A stretch of DNA of 64,000 nucleotides, taken from the NCBI GenBank assembly GCA_016719895.1, contig JADJYG010000004.1, forward strand, positions 310,001 through 374,000, written 5' to 3'. This stretch comes from Saprospirales bacterium. Lineage in GTDB: Bacteria; Bacteroidota; Bacteroidia; Chitinophagales; Saprospiraceae. A program made the translations under genes and the position numbers. Below the pieces are notes generated by a model. That model did no database searches. It worked only from the letters and a program-made list of their open reading frames with translations, and was not told where the DNA came from. Below, piece by piece: positions 47,173 through 56,150 of this stretch. Every line of letters begins with the position of its first letter. Position 1 is the first letter of the stretch.

Positions 47173-48227
47173 ATGCGAATGTTAATTCTGATTGGCGCCT
47201 GTATTTTTTCAGCCTGCTCACAAGGAGATAGCGATCCGAATCGCACCGACCTGCGGGTTATCCGCCCGACACAGCTCCGGGAGTTGCCCGGTGAAAAAAG
47301 TGCGGAATTGGAAAAATTGCCGCTTGGCACGGCGCTTTCCGATCTCGGTGGGGTCAGCCGGCTGGTCAGCTCGGTATACCTGAATGACTCCTTGTTCCAT
47401 GAACCCTGGCTACAGGTACAAACACCGGGCAGGCAACGGGGCTGGGTGTATGCAGCGACCGTCCGGCCTTCTCATGCCGGCACTGAACAGGGACGGCAAT
47501 GGCTCCTGCACAAACGGATGAGCGCCTGGTTTGGTCCCGCCATGGCCCAACGTTGGCAGCGATGGACGTCAGCAACAGTGCCCGATACGGACACGGCATT
47601 TGCGCAAGTCTTGCGGGAGGGCCTTTCTCTTCGCGACACCCTTCGGCTTTTAATTGCCCGGCAGGTTAACCGCTCATCGGATACGACAGCCAGTGATTTT
47701 TTTTGGCTGGGTGAAATGTCGCCGGTATGGGTAGTCAGCAGATGGCCGCTGGCCATGGATACCGGCTTTTTTTAAACTTCGGCGAAATCCAAAGAATGGC
47801 AAAACACACCCGGGGGACCCTGGACGATTCGTTTGTTCAGGTCGGAATCCTGTCATTCCCAACAGATAGCATCGAATCGTTATTTCCGGTTTGGGTATTC
47901 CCGACCGAACTGGAAACCAGTTGCAGCAACCTTGGGGAAGGCCATCACCTCAATGCGCTGCTCGCTATCGACCAAGCCTGGCGGGCCGGCGGCCTTTTTC
48001 ATCTGGAACTGCTGGCGATGAAAGAATCTATCCTTTCTGATATTCTGAACCGGGACCGCAGTTACTGGCAATCCCGCGATAAAATTCTGCGCGAACTGGA
48101 CGCCATACAAAACACCCCGGTTCAATGCCTCGATGCCCGCGATCGCCTGGCCTTGGCTGCCCGGCGGAATATGTTCGAAGCGCCCGAACGCAATGGCTTA
48201 AAAATTAATTTGCGCACCGGCATCTAG
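47173..48227 (+). CDS. Putative SH3-like lipoprotein (one-base frameshift)
   Basis: ATG 47173 starts a lipoprotein signal (MRMLILIGACIFSAC) followed by a bacterial SH3-like region (VIRPTQLRELPGEKS, LGTALSDLG, QRGWVYAATVRP). The frame stops at 47775 just after MDTGFF, while the next frame continues seamlessly as LNFGEIQRMAKHTRG to TAG 48225-48227. The break is at a T7 run (47766-47772); one more T gives about 351 residues. The second half is helical with no motif I recognise. It is divergent from the lamin-tail gene. Confidence 0.75.
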
Positions 48228-48329
48228 CACCCAGACGGGCATTTCCACAAATCCACGTAGTTTTACGACCGGAAACGGCCAACCATGTTGGTCCGTTTGT
48301 TTATTTTTTCATCAATCCACCGACACGTC

Positions 48330-49316
48330 ATGGATAAAATGATCGCCCGGTTTCCCGATCAGCTGGAAGAGGCCCTGCAAATTGCAGCACAAGTTACGCT
48401 GCGCAAACACACGGCCCCGATTCGCTCGGTGCTGATATCCGGCTTAGGCGGCAGCGGCATCGGTGGCAATTTTGTGCAAGACCTCACCGGCGCCGAATGC
48501 AAAGTGCCGGTTCTGGTCAATAAAGGCTACCAGGCGCCCCGCTGGGTCAATAAGCATACCCTGGCCATTTGCTCCTCCTACAGTGGCAATACGGAAGAAA
48601 CCCTCAGCACGTTTGCGCAATTGCTGCCAACCGGGGCAAAAATTGTTTGTGTTGCCTCAGGCGGAAAACTGCTCGAACTGGGCCGGCAACACGGAATGGA
48701 CTGTGTACAGGTGCCAGCAGGCTGGAGCAGCCCGCGCGCTTGCCTGGGCTACTCTGTAGTAGCCCAATTGGCAGTTTTGCACAGCGCCAAACTGATTAAA
48801 GGCGCCGTTTTCCGCCAAATAAAAGCCGCCAAAAAACTCCTGGTCAAGGATCAGGCAGATATCCGGAAACGCGCCCAAAAACTGGCTGGGTTTTTAGGTG
48901 AAAAAACGCCGGTGCTGTACTGCGCCGACCAAATCGAGGCTGTTGCCATCCGTTGGCGCCAGCAAATCAACGAAAACGCGAAAATGCTCTGCTGGCACCA
49001 TGTAGTTCCGGAGATGAACCACAATGAGTTGGTCGGCTGGCGCAACAACCGCCCGGATGTAGCGGTGGTATGGTTGCGCAACCGCGATGATTTCGAACGC
49101 ACCGCGCTGCGTATGAATATCAACAAGGAAATTGTGGAACATTATACCAATACTTCCATTGAAGTTTTTTCTAAAGGCAAATCGTTGGCAGAGAAATTGT
49201 TTTATCTGGTCCACCTCGGCGATTGGCTTTCGCTTTACCTGGCACAAATCCGCGAAATAGACCCCGTGGAAATCCGGGTCATTGACTATCTCAAGGCAGA
49301 ACTTGGCAAAGTATAA
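48330..49316 (+). CDS. Bifunctional phosphoglucose/phosphomannose isomerase
   Basis: A 328-residue enzyme with two SIS domains. GLGGSGIGGNFV, SYSGNTEETLS and the catalytic EMNHNELVGW are diagnostic of this dual-specificity family, which interconverts glucose- or mannose-6-phosphate with fructose-6-phosphate. ATG 48330 (MDKMIARFPDQL) matches the family; the frame is open from 48285. A second, unrelated-type phosphoglucose isomerase follows 22 bases later. Confidence 0.93.
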   Translation: MDKMIARFPDQLEEALQIAAQVTLRKHTAPIRSVLISGLGGSGIGGNFVQDLTGAECKVPVLVNKGYQAPRWVNKHTLAICSSYSGNTEETLSTFAQLLPTGAKIVCVASGGKLLELGRQHGMDCVQVPAGWSSPRACLGYSVVAQLAVLHSAKLIKGAVFRQIKAAKKLLVKDQADIRKRAQKLAGFLGEKTPVLYCADQIEAVAIRWRQQINENAKMLCWHHVVPEMNHNELVGWRNNRPDVAVVWLRNRDDFERTALRMNINKEIVEHYTNTSIEVFSKGKSLAEKLFYLVHLGDWLSLYLAQIREIDPVEIRVIDYLKAELGKV

Positions 49317-49338
49317 CCTCTTTTTGAACATCCATAAA

Positions 49339-50658
49339 ATGGCACTTATTACGCTCAAAACGGCCCATACCGGGGCGTTTATCCGGCCCGACGAATGGTC
49401 ATCCATAGAGCCCCAGGTCGCTGCAGCAGCCAAGGCCCTGGAGCGCCGCCAGGGTCCTGGAAACGATTTTCTGGGCTGGTTGGATTTGCCCGTCCATTAC
49501 GACCGGAAAGAGTATCGCCGCATCAAAGTTGCTGCCCAACGCATCCGGCGGCAGAGCGACGTGTTGGTGGTTATCGGCATCGGCGGTTCCTACCTGGGTG
49601 CAAAAGCTGCACTGGAGTTTTGCAGGCCTGCATCCGCACCACTCCTGCCGGTACAAAAAAACAAAAAGGGACCGGTTCAGGTGTGTTTTGCCGGCACCAA
49701 TTTGAGTGGGCCATATTTGGCGCAGTTGCTGGAAGCGCTGGGCGACCTGGATTTTTCCGTAAACGTAATTTCCAAATCGGGTACGACAACGGAGCCGGCG
49801 ATCGCTTTTCGCATATTTAAGAAAAAACTCGAGGAAAAATACGGTAAAACAGGCGCCCGGGAACGGATATATGCTACGACCGATCGAACCAAAGGCGCGT
49901 TAAAAACCCTGGCCGACCGGGAAGGATACGAAACGTTTGTAATACCCGACGACGTTGGCGGGCGGTTCTCCGTGCTCACGGCAGTTGGGTTGCTTCCCCT
50001 TGCTGCGGCAGGTATCCAGATCGATCAATTGATGAAAGGAGCAGCGGATGCCCGGGCACATTACCGGAAGGCGCCGTATGCGCAAAACGATGCGTTGCGA
50101 TACGCCGCCGCACGGAATATCCTGTACCGCAAGGGCAAAGACATCGAAATGCTGATCAATTACGAACCGCGCCTGCACTACCTGGCCGAATGGTGGAAGC
50201 AATTGTTTGGCGAAAGCGAAGGCAAAGATGGCAAGGGGGTTTTTACAGCCAGCGCCGATTTCACCACCGACCTGCACTCCCTGGGCCAATATATACAGGA
50301 TGGCCGCCGCCACCTCTTCGAAACCCTGCTGGAAATTGAATCGCCGGAAGCGGATTTTATCCTTGAAGCGGAAGCCGAAGACCTCGACGGGCTCAATTAT
50401 CTCGCTGGAAAAACACTGGATTATGTCAACAAAAAAGCCGCGGCAGGCACCCTGGAAGCGCATCTTGAAGGGGGCGTGCCCAATTTAAAAATTTCCATAC
50501 CGGAGGCCACTCCCTACTACCTGGGCCAGTTGTTTTACTTTTTTGAAAAAGCTTGTGCCATCAGCGGTTATGTACTCGGCGTCAATCCTTTCGACCAGCC
50601 AGGCGTGGAAGCCTACAAACGAAATATGTTTCGTTTGCTGGGAAAGACGGGAGAATGA
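49339..50658 (+). CDS. pgi: Glucose-6-phosphate isomerase
   Basis: A 439-residue enzyme of the shorter Bacillus-like type. Conserved parts include VIGIGGSYLGAKAALE, NVISKSGTTTEPAIAFR, GGRFSVLTAVGLLP and the C-terminal GVEAYKRNMF, which carries the catalytic lysine. It carries out the second step of glycolysis in both directions. The frame is open from 49282, but ATG 49339 (MALITLKT) fits the family start and avoids overlap with the upstream isomerase. Confidence 0.97.
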   Translation: MALITLKTAHTGAFIRPDEWSSIEPQVAAAAKALERRQGPGNDFLGWLDLPVHYDRKEYRRIKVAAQRIRRQSDVLVVIGIGGSYLGAKAALEFCRPASAPLLPVQKNKKGPVQVCFAGTNLSGPYLAQLLEALGDLDFSVNVISKSGTTTEPAIAFRIFKKKLEEKYGKTGARERIYATTDRTKGALKTLADREGYETFVIPDDVGGRFSVLTAVGLLPLAAAGIQIDQLMKGAADARAHYRKAPYAQNDALRYAAARNILYRKGKDIEMLINYEPRLHYLAEWWKQLFGESEGKDGKGVFTASADFTTDLHSLGQYIQDGRRHLFETLLEIESPEADFILEAEAEDLDGLNYLAGKTLDYVNKKAAAGTLEAHLEGGVPNLKISIPEATPYYLGQLFYFFEKACAISGYVLGVNPFDQPGVEAYKRNMFRLLGKTGE

Positions 50659-50668
50659 GCCTCAACGG

Positions 50669-52090
50669 CTAGTATCGCGCATAGGTTGAGGTGTCAACCA
50701 CGTTGAAATACCGGCGGGGCAAGGAATCGAAGGAATAATGGCGAAATTCGCCAAGGAAGAGCCGCCGTTGGCGCAACAAAGAATCGAACCGCCCGGGCGA
50801 TTCGTCGATCAGGATACACCGGGCGCTATCCGGGTGTTCGAGGGACGACAATAGTAAAAACTCGTAGGCGCTGCCCCACGACAACAGGAGCGTATCCGCC
50901 GGCGCGTTTTGTTCCGGCAACAGGAGTTTCCGGTTGGCCAACCCGGCGGTCTTTTCCAGAAATCCTTGTTCCCACTGCAGGCGTTGCGTCCATCCAGTAT
51001 GTGCCCGATATATCCGGATTAATCCAATACCCGCCAGCAGCGCTACCGTCAAGACCATATAACGCCCCCCGAAGAAGCCTGGTAAAACATCAAAAATGAA
51101 GGGTACAGACACAAAAACGGCAAGCGGCAAATACAGATTCTCCATATAAAATTGCCGCTCTCCGGCGTGGAACGGGATATTTACCAACAATACGTAACAC
51201 ACGGGAAACAGCGCCGCCAAAGCCGCTTTCCACTGGAGGCCCTTCCAGAGGTAAAACCCGGTATTCAGAAAAAACAGCAGCGGAACCAGGTAGTAATCGG
51301 ACCGGCACCACCGCACAAAATCGCGATTGCTCTTCAGGTCAAACCACTGTGGCCAAAGCAACTCAAACGCTTGAGCGCGTTCCAGGGCTATAGCATCGTA
51401 CCAATCCAGTTGGAGTAGTTTGTATTTGACGAGGGCGGCGCCGAAAAAAATGGCCAGCGCAAACAATATCAGATTCCGGCGGCCCGCCGGCAAAGGTTTT
51501 TCCAACAACAAAAACAAACTGCAAAATACCAGTGCGTATAATACCATCGGGTGGAAATAAAACGCCGTGACCATCGCTCCGGCCAACAGGGGATATTCCC
51601 AGCGTTTCAGTGCCCCAAGGCTCCCTTTCCAATCGATCCAGGCAAAAACCAGCATCAAAAATGCCAGTCCTTGTGGCATCTCGGAAAGCCAGTAAAAGGT
51701 ATGGGTGACCATCCCGGTGGAGAGCAATACGAATACCAAACCCCACTTCCACTGGCCGAGAACGGCGGTGATCAGTCCAAAGACCAGCCAATAGTAAAGC
51801 GCGTGCCCGAGGGAGTAACTTAATAAAACGGACTTCAGGGGCAACTGAAGCATCTGCGCCACCCAGGGGAACCCTTGCGTTGCGGCGGCGCCAAACCGGC
51901 CGCTCTGAATCTGCAGGGAACCCGTGCGAAGGATATGAAATACCTGAAATGCCATGTCCAGCATGGCGATCCGTTCCAAATAAAACACGGCAGCCAACAC
52001 CGCCAATACGGCGTAAACCAACATACCGAGTCGGAGCGATTGTTTTACTCCGTTTGTCCGGAGGTCGTAGGCTGGCCGGTCCTTCATCAT
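50669..52090 (-). CDS. Multi-spanning membrane protein of unknown function
   Basis: A 473-residue protein with about ten hydrophobic helices across residues 20-370 and a soluble C-terminal part (380-473) with no motif I recognise. The topology resembles GT-C type glycosyltransferases, but the expected acidic first-loop motif is not clear. It is convergent with pgi (10 bases between stops); a 7-bp hairpin (CCTCAAC 50660-50666, GTTGAGG 50685-50691) spans the junction. The thiolase gene starts upstream on the same strand. Confidence 0.7.
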   Translation of the reverse strand: MMKDRPAYDLRTNGVKQSLRLGMLVYAVLAVLAAVFYLERIAMLDMAFQVFHILRTGSLQIQSGRFGAAATQGFPWVAQMLQLPLKSVLLSYSLGHALYYWLVFGLITAVLGQWKWGLVFVLLSTGMVTHTFYWLSEMPQGLAFLMLVFAWIDWKGSLGALKRWEYPLLAGAMVTAFYFHPMVLYALVFCSLFLLLEKPLPAGRRNLILFALAIFFGAALVKYKLLQLDWYDAIALERAQAFELLWPQWFDLKSNRDFVRWCRSDYYLVPLLFFLNTGFYLWKGLQWKAALAALFPVCYVLLVNIPFHAGERQFYMENLYLPLAVFVSVPFIFDVLPGFFGGRYMVLTVALLAGIGLIRIYRAHTGWTQRLQWEQGFLEKTAGLANRKLLLPEQNAPADTLLLSWGSAYEFLLLSSLEHPDSARCILIDESPGRFDSLLRQRRLFLGEFRHYSFDSLPRRYFNVVDTSTYARY

Positions 52091-52131
52091 AATCCTGGTC
52101 GTGGCATCGGAGTACCGGCGCCTTTTCCTTT

Positions 52132-53310
52132 TTATACGCGCTCGATAACAATAGCCGTTGCGCCTCCGCCACCGTTGCAGATAGCGGCTAACCCAAGGGA
52201 ACCGTTTTTCTGGTGCAGCACATTGTTCAGGGTGGTCACGATTCGGGCGCCGGAAGCACCCAAGGGGTGTCCGAGTGAAACGGCGCCGCCGAACACGTTG
52301 TTTTTATCGTGAGCGATTCCAAGCACCTGCTCGAAGGCAAGCGCAACAACGGAAAAGGCCTCGTTCACTTCGAAATAATCGATGTCAGAAGCCAATACCC
52401 CGGCCATTTTCATGGCTTTTGGCGCGGCTATGGTTGGGGTGGTCGTAAACCACTCCGGCGCTTGCTCAGCATCCGCAAAGCCCCGAATCCGGGCAACCGG
52501 TTTTAGCCCGTATTGCTGGACGGCTTCGGCGCTGGCCAGCACCAGGGCGGCAGCGCCATCATTGATCGTGCTGGCATTGGCAGCCGTCACGGTACCATCG
52601 GGAGTGAAAGCCGGGCGCAAGCCCGGAATTTTGTCAAAATGGACTTTTTTGTATTCCTCATCTTCCAGAACGCAAACCGGGTCCCCCTTTTTTTGCGGAA
52701 TTTCAACTGCTACGATTTCGTGTTTTAAAATACCGCTTTCAGCAGCAGCAGCAGCCCGCTTGTAGGAATCGATGGCGTATGCATCCTGTGTTTCCCGGCT
52801 GATATTGTATTTGGCGGCCGTCGCATCGGCACAGATGCCCATGGGCTTTTGGTTGTATACGTCGGTCAGGCCATCCTTGGCCAGGCCGTCGACCAGTTCG
52901 GCATTGCCATATTTATACCCCCAACGCGCATTGGGCAGGTAGTAGGGTATCTGCGACATATTCTCCATGCCGCCTGCCACGACAATGTCGTTTATCCCGA
53001 GCATGATACTTTGCGCGCCAAGGGTAATGGCTTTCATTCCGGAAGCGCACACTTTGTTGATGGTCGTGCAGGGCACATCGACCGGCAACCCGGCAAAAAC
53101 GGCCGCCTGACGGGCAGGCGCCTGCCCCAGATTAGCGCTTACTACGTTGCCCATGAATACTTCCTTAACCCAGTCGGTTTGCACGGAAGCCCGCTGCAAG
53201 GCGCCGTTTATGGCTGCAGCGCCCAATTGAGTGGCGCCTATGGCGGCTAAAACACCGCCGAAACTGCCGATTGGCGTGCGCACGGCAGATACAATATAGA
53301 CTTCTTTCAT
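52132..53310 (-). CDS. Acetyl-CoA C-acyltransferase (thiolase)
   Basis: A 392-residue thiolase. It has the active cysteine C88 in NKVCASGMKA, the HPLGASGARIV histidine motif and the C-terminal cysteine in ICNGGGGA. The start motif EVYIVSAVRTPIGSFGG fits ATG 53310. It could be biosynthetic (acetoacetyl-CoA) or degradative (beta-oxidation); without neighbours of either pathway this cannot be decided. A promoter is proposed at 53345-53379. Confidence 0.95.
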   Translation of the reverse strand: MKEVYIVSAVRTPIGSFGGVLAAIGATQLGAAAINGALQRASVQTDWVKEVFMGNVVSANLGQAPARQAAVFAGLPVDVPCTTINKVCASGMKAITLGAQSIMLGINDIVVAGGMENMSQIPYYLPNARWGYKYGNAELVDGLAKDGLTDVYNQKPMGICADATAAKYNISRETQDAYAIDSYKRAAAAAESGILKHEIVAVEIPQKKGDPVCVLEDEEYKKVHFDKIPGLRPAFTPDGTVTAANASTINDGAAALVLASAEAVQQYGLKPVARIRGFADAEQAPEWFTTTPTIAAPKAMKMAGVLASDIDYFEVNEAFSVVALAFEQVLGIAHDKNNVFGGAVSLGHPLGASGARIVTTLNNVLHQKNGSLGLAAICNGGGGATAIVIERV

Positions 53311-53344
53311 GAATATTTGTTTGGTTCGGTTGAAAAGTGCGCCG

Positions 53345-53379
53345 CAAAGGTACGCCATTTTACTTTTTCGAATTCAAAA
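53345..53379 (-). promoter_or_regulatory. Bacteroidota-type promoter for the thiolase gene
   Basis: On the minus strand TTTTG (complement of 53375-53379), 22 bases, then TACCTTTG (complement of 53345-53352) fits the -33 and -7 pattern. It ends 34 bases before the thiolase start. Confidence 0.45.
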
Positions 53380-53486
53380 CCATATTCGGCAAACCCGGCT
53401 CATCCCCTCACGGAAATTTCCACCGCCCCGCATCGAATTTGTCTTTATTTTGAATCTAAAAAGAATAAAACTTTAAAAAGTTATTC

Positions 53487-53519
53487 TTTTTGCTGTTCTC
53501 AGAACAATTAGTAACTTTA
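53487..53519 (+). promoter_or_regulatory. Possible promoter for the rhodanese gene
   Basis: TTTTTG (53487-53492), 19 bases, then TAACTTTA (53512-53519) matches the phylum pattern except for the last base of the -7 box. It lies 42 bases before the rhodanese start and follows an AT-rich stretch. Confidence 0.4.
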
Positions 53520-53561
53520 TTGCCCGATAATAAAACTTATTTAAGTATAAACAACAGCATC

Positions 53562-53888
53562 ATGCAAAAACTTCAACGCATTTCTGCCCGGGAGGCATAC
53601 GCTGCCTACATGCGCGGTCACTTGCTGGTGGATGTCCGGGATGCGGATGCCATTGCGACCAAAACGGTGGATGTCGATCATCTCGTGGTCTTGCCGTACA
53701 GTGAGCTGGATCAACGGTTTTCCGAATTACCTACCGATCGCCCGATCGTATTGGTGTCACGGGTTGGGAACCGCAGCAACAGTGCCGCGCATTTTCTAAT
53801 CGATCACGGCTATTCGGATGTCGCTATTTTGGAAGGCGGTATTACCGAATGGGAAAATGAGGGTTTGCCCGTACGGCATTCTGCCTGA
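53562..53888 (+). CDS. Single-domain rhodanese-like protein
   Basis: A 108-residue protein with a rhodanese fold (HLLVDVRDADAI, VVLPYSELDQRF, DVAILEGGITEWENEGLP). The loop where the catalytic cysteine of rhodaneses sits reads VLVSRVGNRSNSAA, so the cysteine is replaced by serine and sulfurtransferase activity is unlikely. It might bind rather than transfer sulfur or act as a phosphatase-like or regulatory domain. The frame is open from 53490, but ATG 53562 fits the domain. Confidence 0.88.
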   Translation: MQKLQRISAREAYAAYMRGHLLVDVRDADAIATKTVDVDHLVVLPYSELDQRFSELPTDRPIVLVSRVGNRSNSAAHFLIDHGYSDVAILEGGITEWENEGLPVRHSA

Positions 53889-53994
53889 GCGGTACCAGCC
53901 GCTCTGCCGGTCGTTATTATTTCATGGGCCAGTACGATGCAGCAGATTCCCTGCGGCTCCGGTGTTTATATACGGCACGCCGGTGGGATACTTG

Positions 53995-54031
53995 TTTTTG
54001 TCCTATGTAAAGTATAAACGCACTATTTTTG
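53995..54031 (+). promoter_or_regulatory. Bacteroidota-type promoter for the PAS kinase gene
   Basis: TTTTTG (53995-54000), 23 bases, then TATTTTTG (54024-54031). It ends 18 bases before ATG 54050, which supports that ATG as the start, since a TTG start at 54029 would lie inside the -7 box. Confidence 0.5.
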
Positions 54032-54049
54032 GCGCAAACCTGCGCTGAC

Positions 54050-55615
54050 ATGTATGGTAAATTTGGAATAGGCACTTCCCCTTTGCTTCTGGTGTGGATA
54101 TTCACGGCTGGTATATTTATTCTGGACGCGTGGATCGTGGAAGACAACAACATTTCCTTCACCTATTTGCTGGTCATCATCCTCGGCCTGTTTTTTCGCG
54201 AGCGCAACGACGTCGTTCTGTTGGGTGTGATTGCTACCGCACTTACGATTCTGGCTGTTTTCATCCGGTATCAAGCCGGCATTTTAGCGCCGCTTGATCA
54301 GCTGCTGTTCAGCCGCGTGGTAAGCGTTACTGGTATCTGGACAGGCGCTTCCCTGGTTATCACCATCCTGACCATGCGGCAGGATGAGACGCTGCAGGAG
54401 GAACAATTTCATGCCTTGTTTCGATACGCTACCAGTGGCATCCTGGTAACCAATAACCGGGGGGAGATCGTACGGGTCAACCCGGCTGCAGAAAAGCTGT
54501 TCGGATATCCGGCCGCCGAATTGCTGGGCAGCCGGGTAGAGGTGCTCATTCCTACCCGGCTTGCCCGCCTCCACGAACAGCGCCGAAGCGAATACCGGAC
54601 AAATCCTCAACCCCGCTCCATGGGCACCGGACTGGATTTGTACGCCATCAGGCGGGACGGCACCGAGTTTCCGGTCGAAGTAAGCCTCAGCCCCTTTCGA
54701 ACCGAACAGGGAGAGTTCATCATGGCCTTTGTCGTAGACAACACCGTACGAAAAGAAAATGAGCAACGCATTGTGCGGCAAAACCAAAAACTGGAACAAT
54801 TGGCCGCCGCCTTACAAAGCCTCAACGAGGGGCTGGAGGAAAAGGTACGCGACCGGACACAAGCCCTCGAACAGGCGAAAAACGACTTGTCTTCAGCGCT
54901 GAAAACAGAACGGGAGCTGGGCGAATTAAAAAGCCGCTTCGTGTCCATGGCTTCGCACGAATTCCGGACGCCGCTGAGCACCGTGCTTACCTCCACATCC
55001 CTGATCGCTTCGTATGCCGAACGCATGGATTTTGAACAGGTGAAAAAACACAGTCTTAGAATAAAAACGGCCGTGAACAACCTGAATACCATCCTGACGG
55101 AATTTTTATCGCTGGGAAAACTGGAAGAAGGTAAAACCGAACCGAACCTGCGGGAAACCTCGCTCCCCGACATTGTCAGTGAAGTGCATTCGGAAATAAA
55201 AGGAATTTTCAAGCCCGGACAAACCCTGCAGCATCAGCATAACGGCCCCAATGTCGCCTTGCTGGATCCTGCCTTGTTCAAACATGTGCTGCTCAACTTG
55301 TTTTCCAATGCAATTAAATACTCGCCGGAAAATACCGAAATTATGGTCCGTTCATCCGTTCGTCCCGGCGAGATATTTCTGGAAGTGATCGACCAGGGAA
55401 TGGGCATCCCGGAAGCGGACCAAAAACACCTGTTCAGTCGCTTTTTCCGGGCAACCAATGCCTCCAATATCCAGGGTACGGGGCTAGGTTTGTATATCGT
55501 AAAACGTTATGTGGAACTGATGAACGGCGAGATCGGCTTCCAAAGCGAAGAAAGTAAAGGAAGCACCTTCTGGGTAAAAATTTTTCAACTCAATGCCCCT
55601 CCGGCCAACGCATAA
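54050..55615 (+). CDS. PAS-domain sensor histidine kinase
   Basis: A 521-residue membrane kinase. Residues 8-105 hold about four helices, residues 115-230 a PAS domain (FRYATSGILVTNNRGEIVRVNPAAEKLFGYP), residues 235-285 a coiled coil, then a HisKA domain with H303 in MASHEFRTPLS and a HATPase domain with NLFSNAIKYSPENTE, DQGMGIPE and GTGLGLYIVK. No response regulator gene is next to it, so it is an orphan kinase. Signals sensed by the PAS domain are unknown. Confidence 0.95.
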   Translation: MYGKFGIGTSPLLLVWIFTAGIFILDAWIVEDNNISFTYLLVIILGLFFRERNDVVLLGVIATALTILAVFIRYQAGILAPLDQLLFSRVVSVTGIWTGASLVITILTMRQDETLQEEQFHALFRYATSGILVTNNRGEIVRVNPAAEKLFGYPAAELLGSRVEVLIPTRLARLHEQRRSEYRTNPQPRSMGTGLDLYAIRRDGTEFPVEVSLSPFRTEQGEFIMAFVVDNTVRKENEQRIVRQNQKLEQLAAALQSLNEGLEEKVRDRTQALEQAKNDLSSALKTERELGELKSRFVSMASHEFRTPLSTVLTSTSLIASYAERMDFEQVKKHSLRIKTAVNNLNTILTEFLSLGKLEEGKTEPNLRETSLPDIVSEVHSEIKGIFKPGQTLQHQHNGPNVALLDPALFKHVLLNLFSNAIKYSPENTEIMVRSSVRPGEIFLEVIDQGMGIPEADQKHLFSRFFRATNASNIQGTGLGLYIVKRYVELMNGEIGFQSEESKGSTFWVKIFQLNAPPANA

Positions 55616-55722
55616 ATAATAAAAAAATGCTGAAAATTTTACCGAAAAAAAGATTCAAAATCAAAAAAAACCGTTATATTTAGAGCGAAATCAATGTTTC
55701 TCATCATAAAATTACAATTATT

Positions 55723-55998
55723 ATGAAACGCACGACCGTATTGCTCGGCATTGTAGGCGGCATGGCTGCCGGCGCCCTTTTAGGTGTTCTGTTTGCCCCG
55801 GATAAAGGGTTGAACACCCGCCGTAAAATCGCTAAAAAAGGAGAAGATTACGTGGACGGCGTCAGAGGGAAATTTAACGAAATGCTGGACGACGTCAACC
55901 ATCGTCTTGATACCCTGATGAAGGAAGCTACCAATATGACGCGCAGGAGCAAAGCTAAGGCCAATTCGGTGCTCGAAGCCGCTATGGACGAAAACTGA
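55723..55998 (+). CDS. YtxH-domain protein
   Basis: A 91-residue protein with one N-terminal membrane helix (VLLGIVGGMAAGALLGVLFAPDKG) followed by a charged amphipathic tail (RRKIAKKGEDYVDGVRGKF). This is the YtxH layout, usually linked to general stress. A possible -7-like element TATATTTA lies upstream near 55675-55682. A strong terminator follows at 56062. Confidence 0.9.
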   Translation: MKRTTVLLGIVGGMAAGALLGVLFAPDKGLNTRRKIAKKGEDYVDGVRGKFNEMLDDVNHRLDTLMKEATNMTRRSKAKANSVLEAAMDEN

Positions 55999-56061
55999 TA
56001 CCGGTGCCCGGATATGACAGAAAATAACGCGAAGTGGCATTGCTGCCAAAATGTATAACGA

Positions 56062-56098
56062 AACGCTTCAGCAGTATAGCGCTGCTGAAGCGTTTTTT
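56062..56098. terminator. Strong bidirectional terminator
   Basis: AACGCTTCAGCAG (56062-56074) and CTGCTGAAGCGTT (56082-56094) form a perfect 13-bp stem, followed by four more Ts on the plus strand. It lies between ytxH and the convergent FtsX-type permease gene, so it probably serves both. Confidence 0.85.
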
Positions 56099-56150
56099 AT
56101 GGTTCTAATATAGCAGTTGCCTCAATAGCCAAATATTTTCAAACAACTGC

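Noticed and set aside
53562..53888. Active sulfurtransferase working with the sulfide:quinone oxidoreductase
   Set aside because: The catalytic cysteine is replaced by serine and the genes are 16 kb apart.
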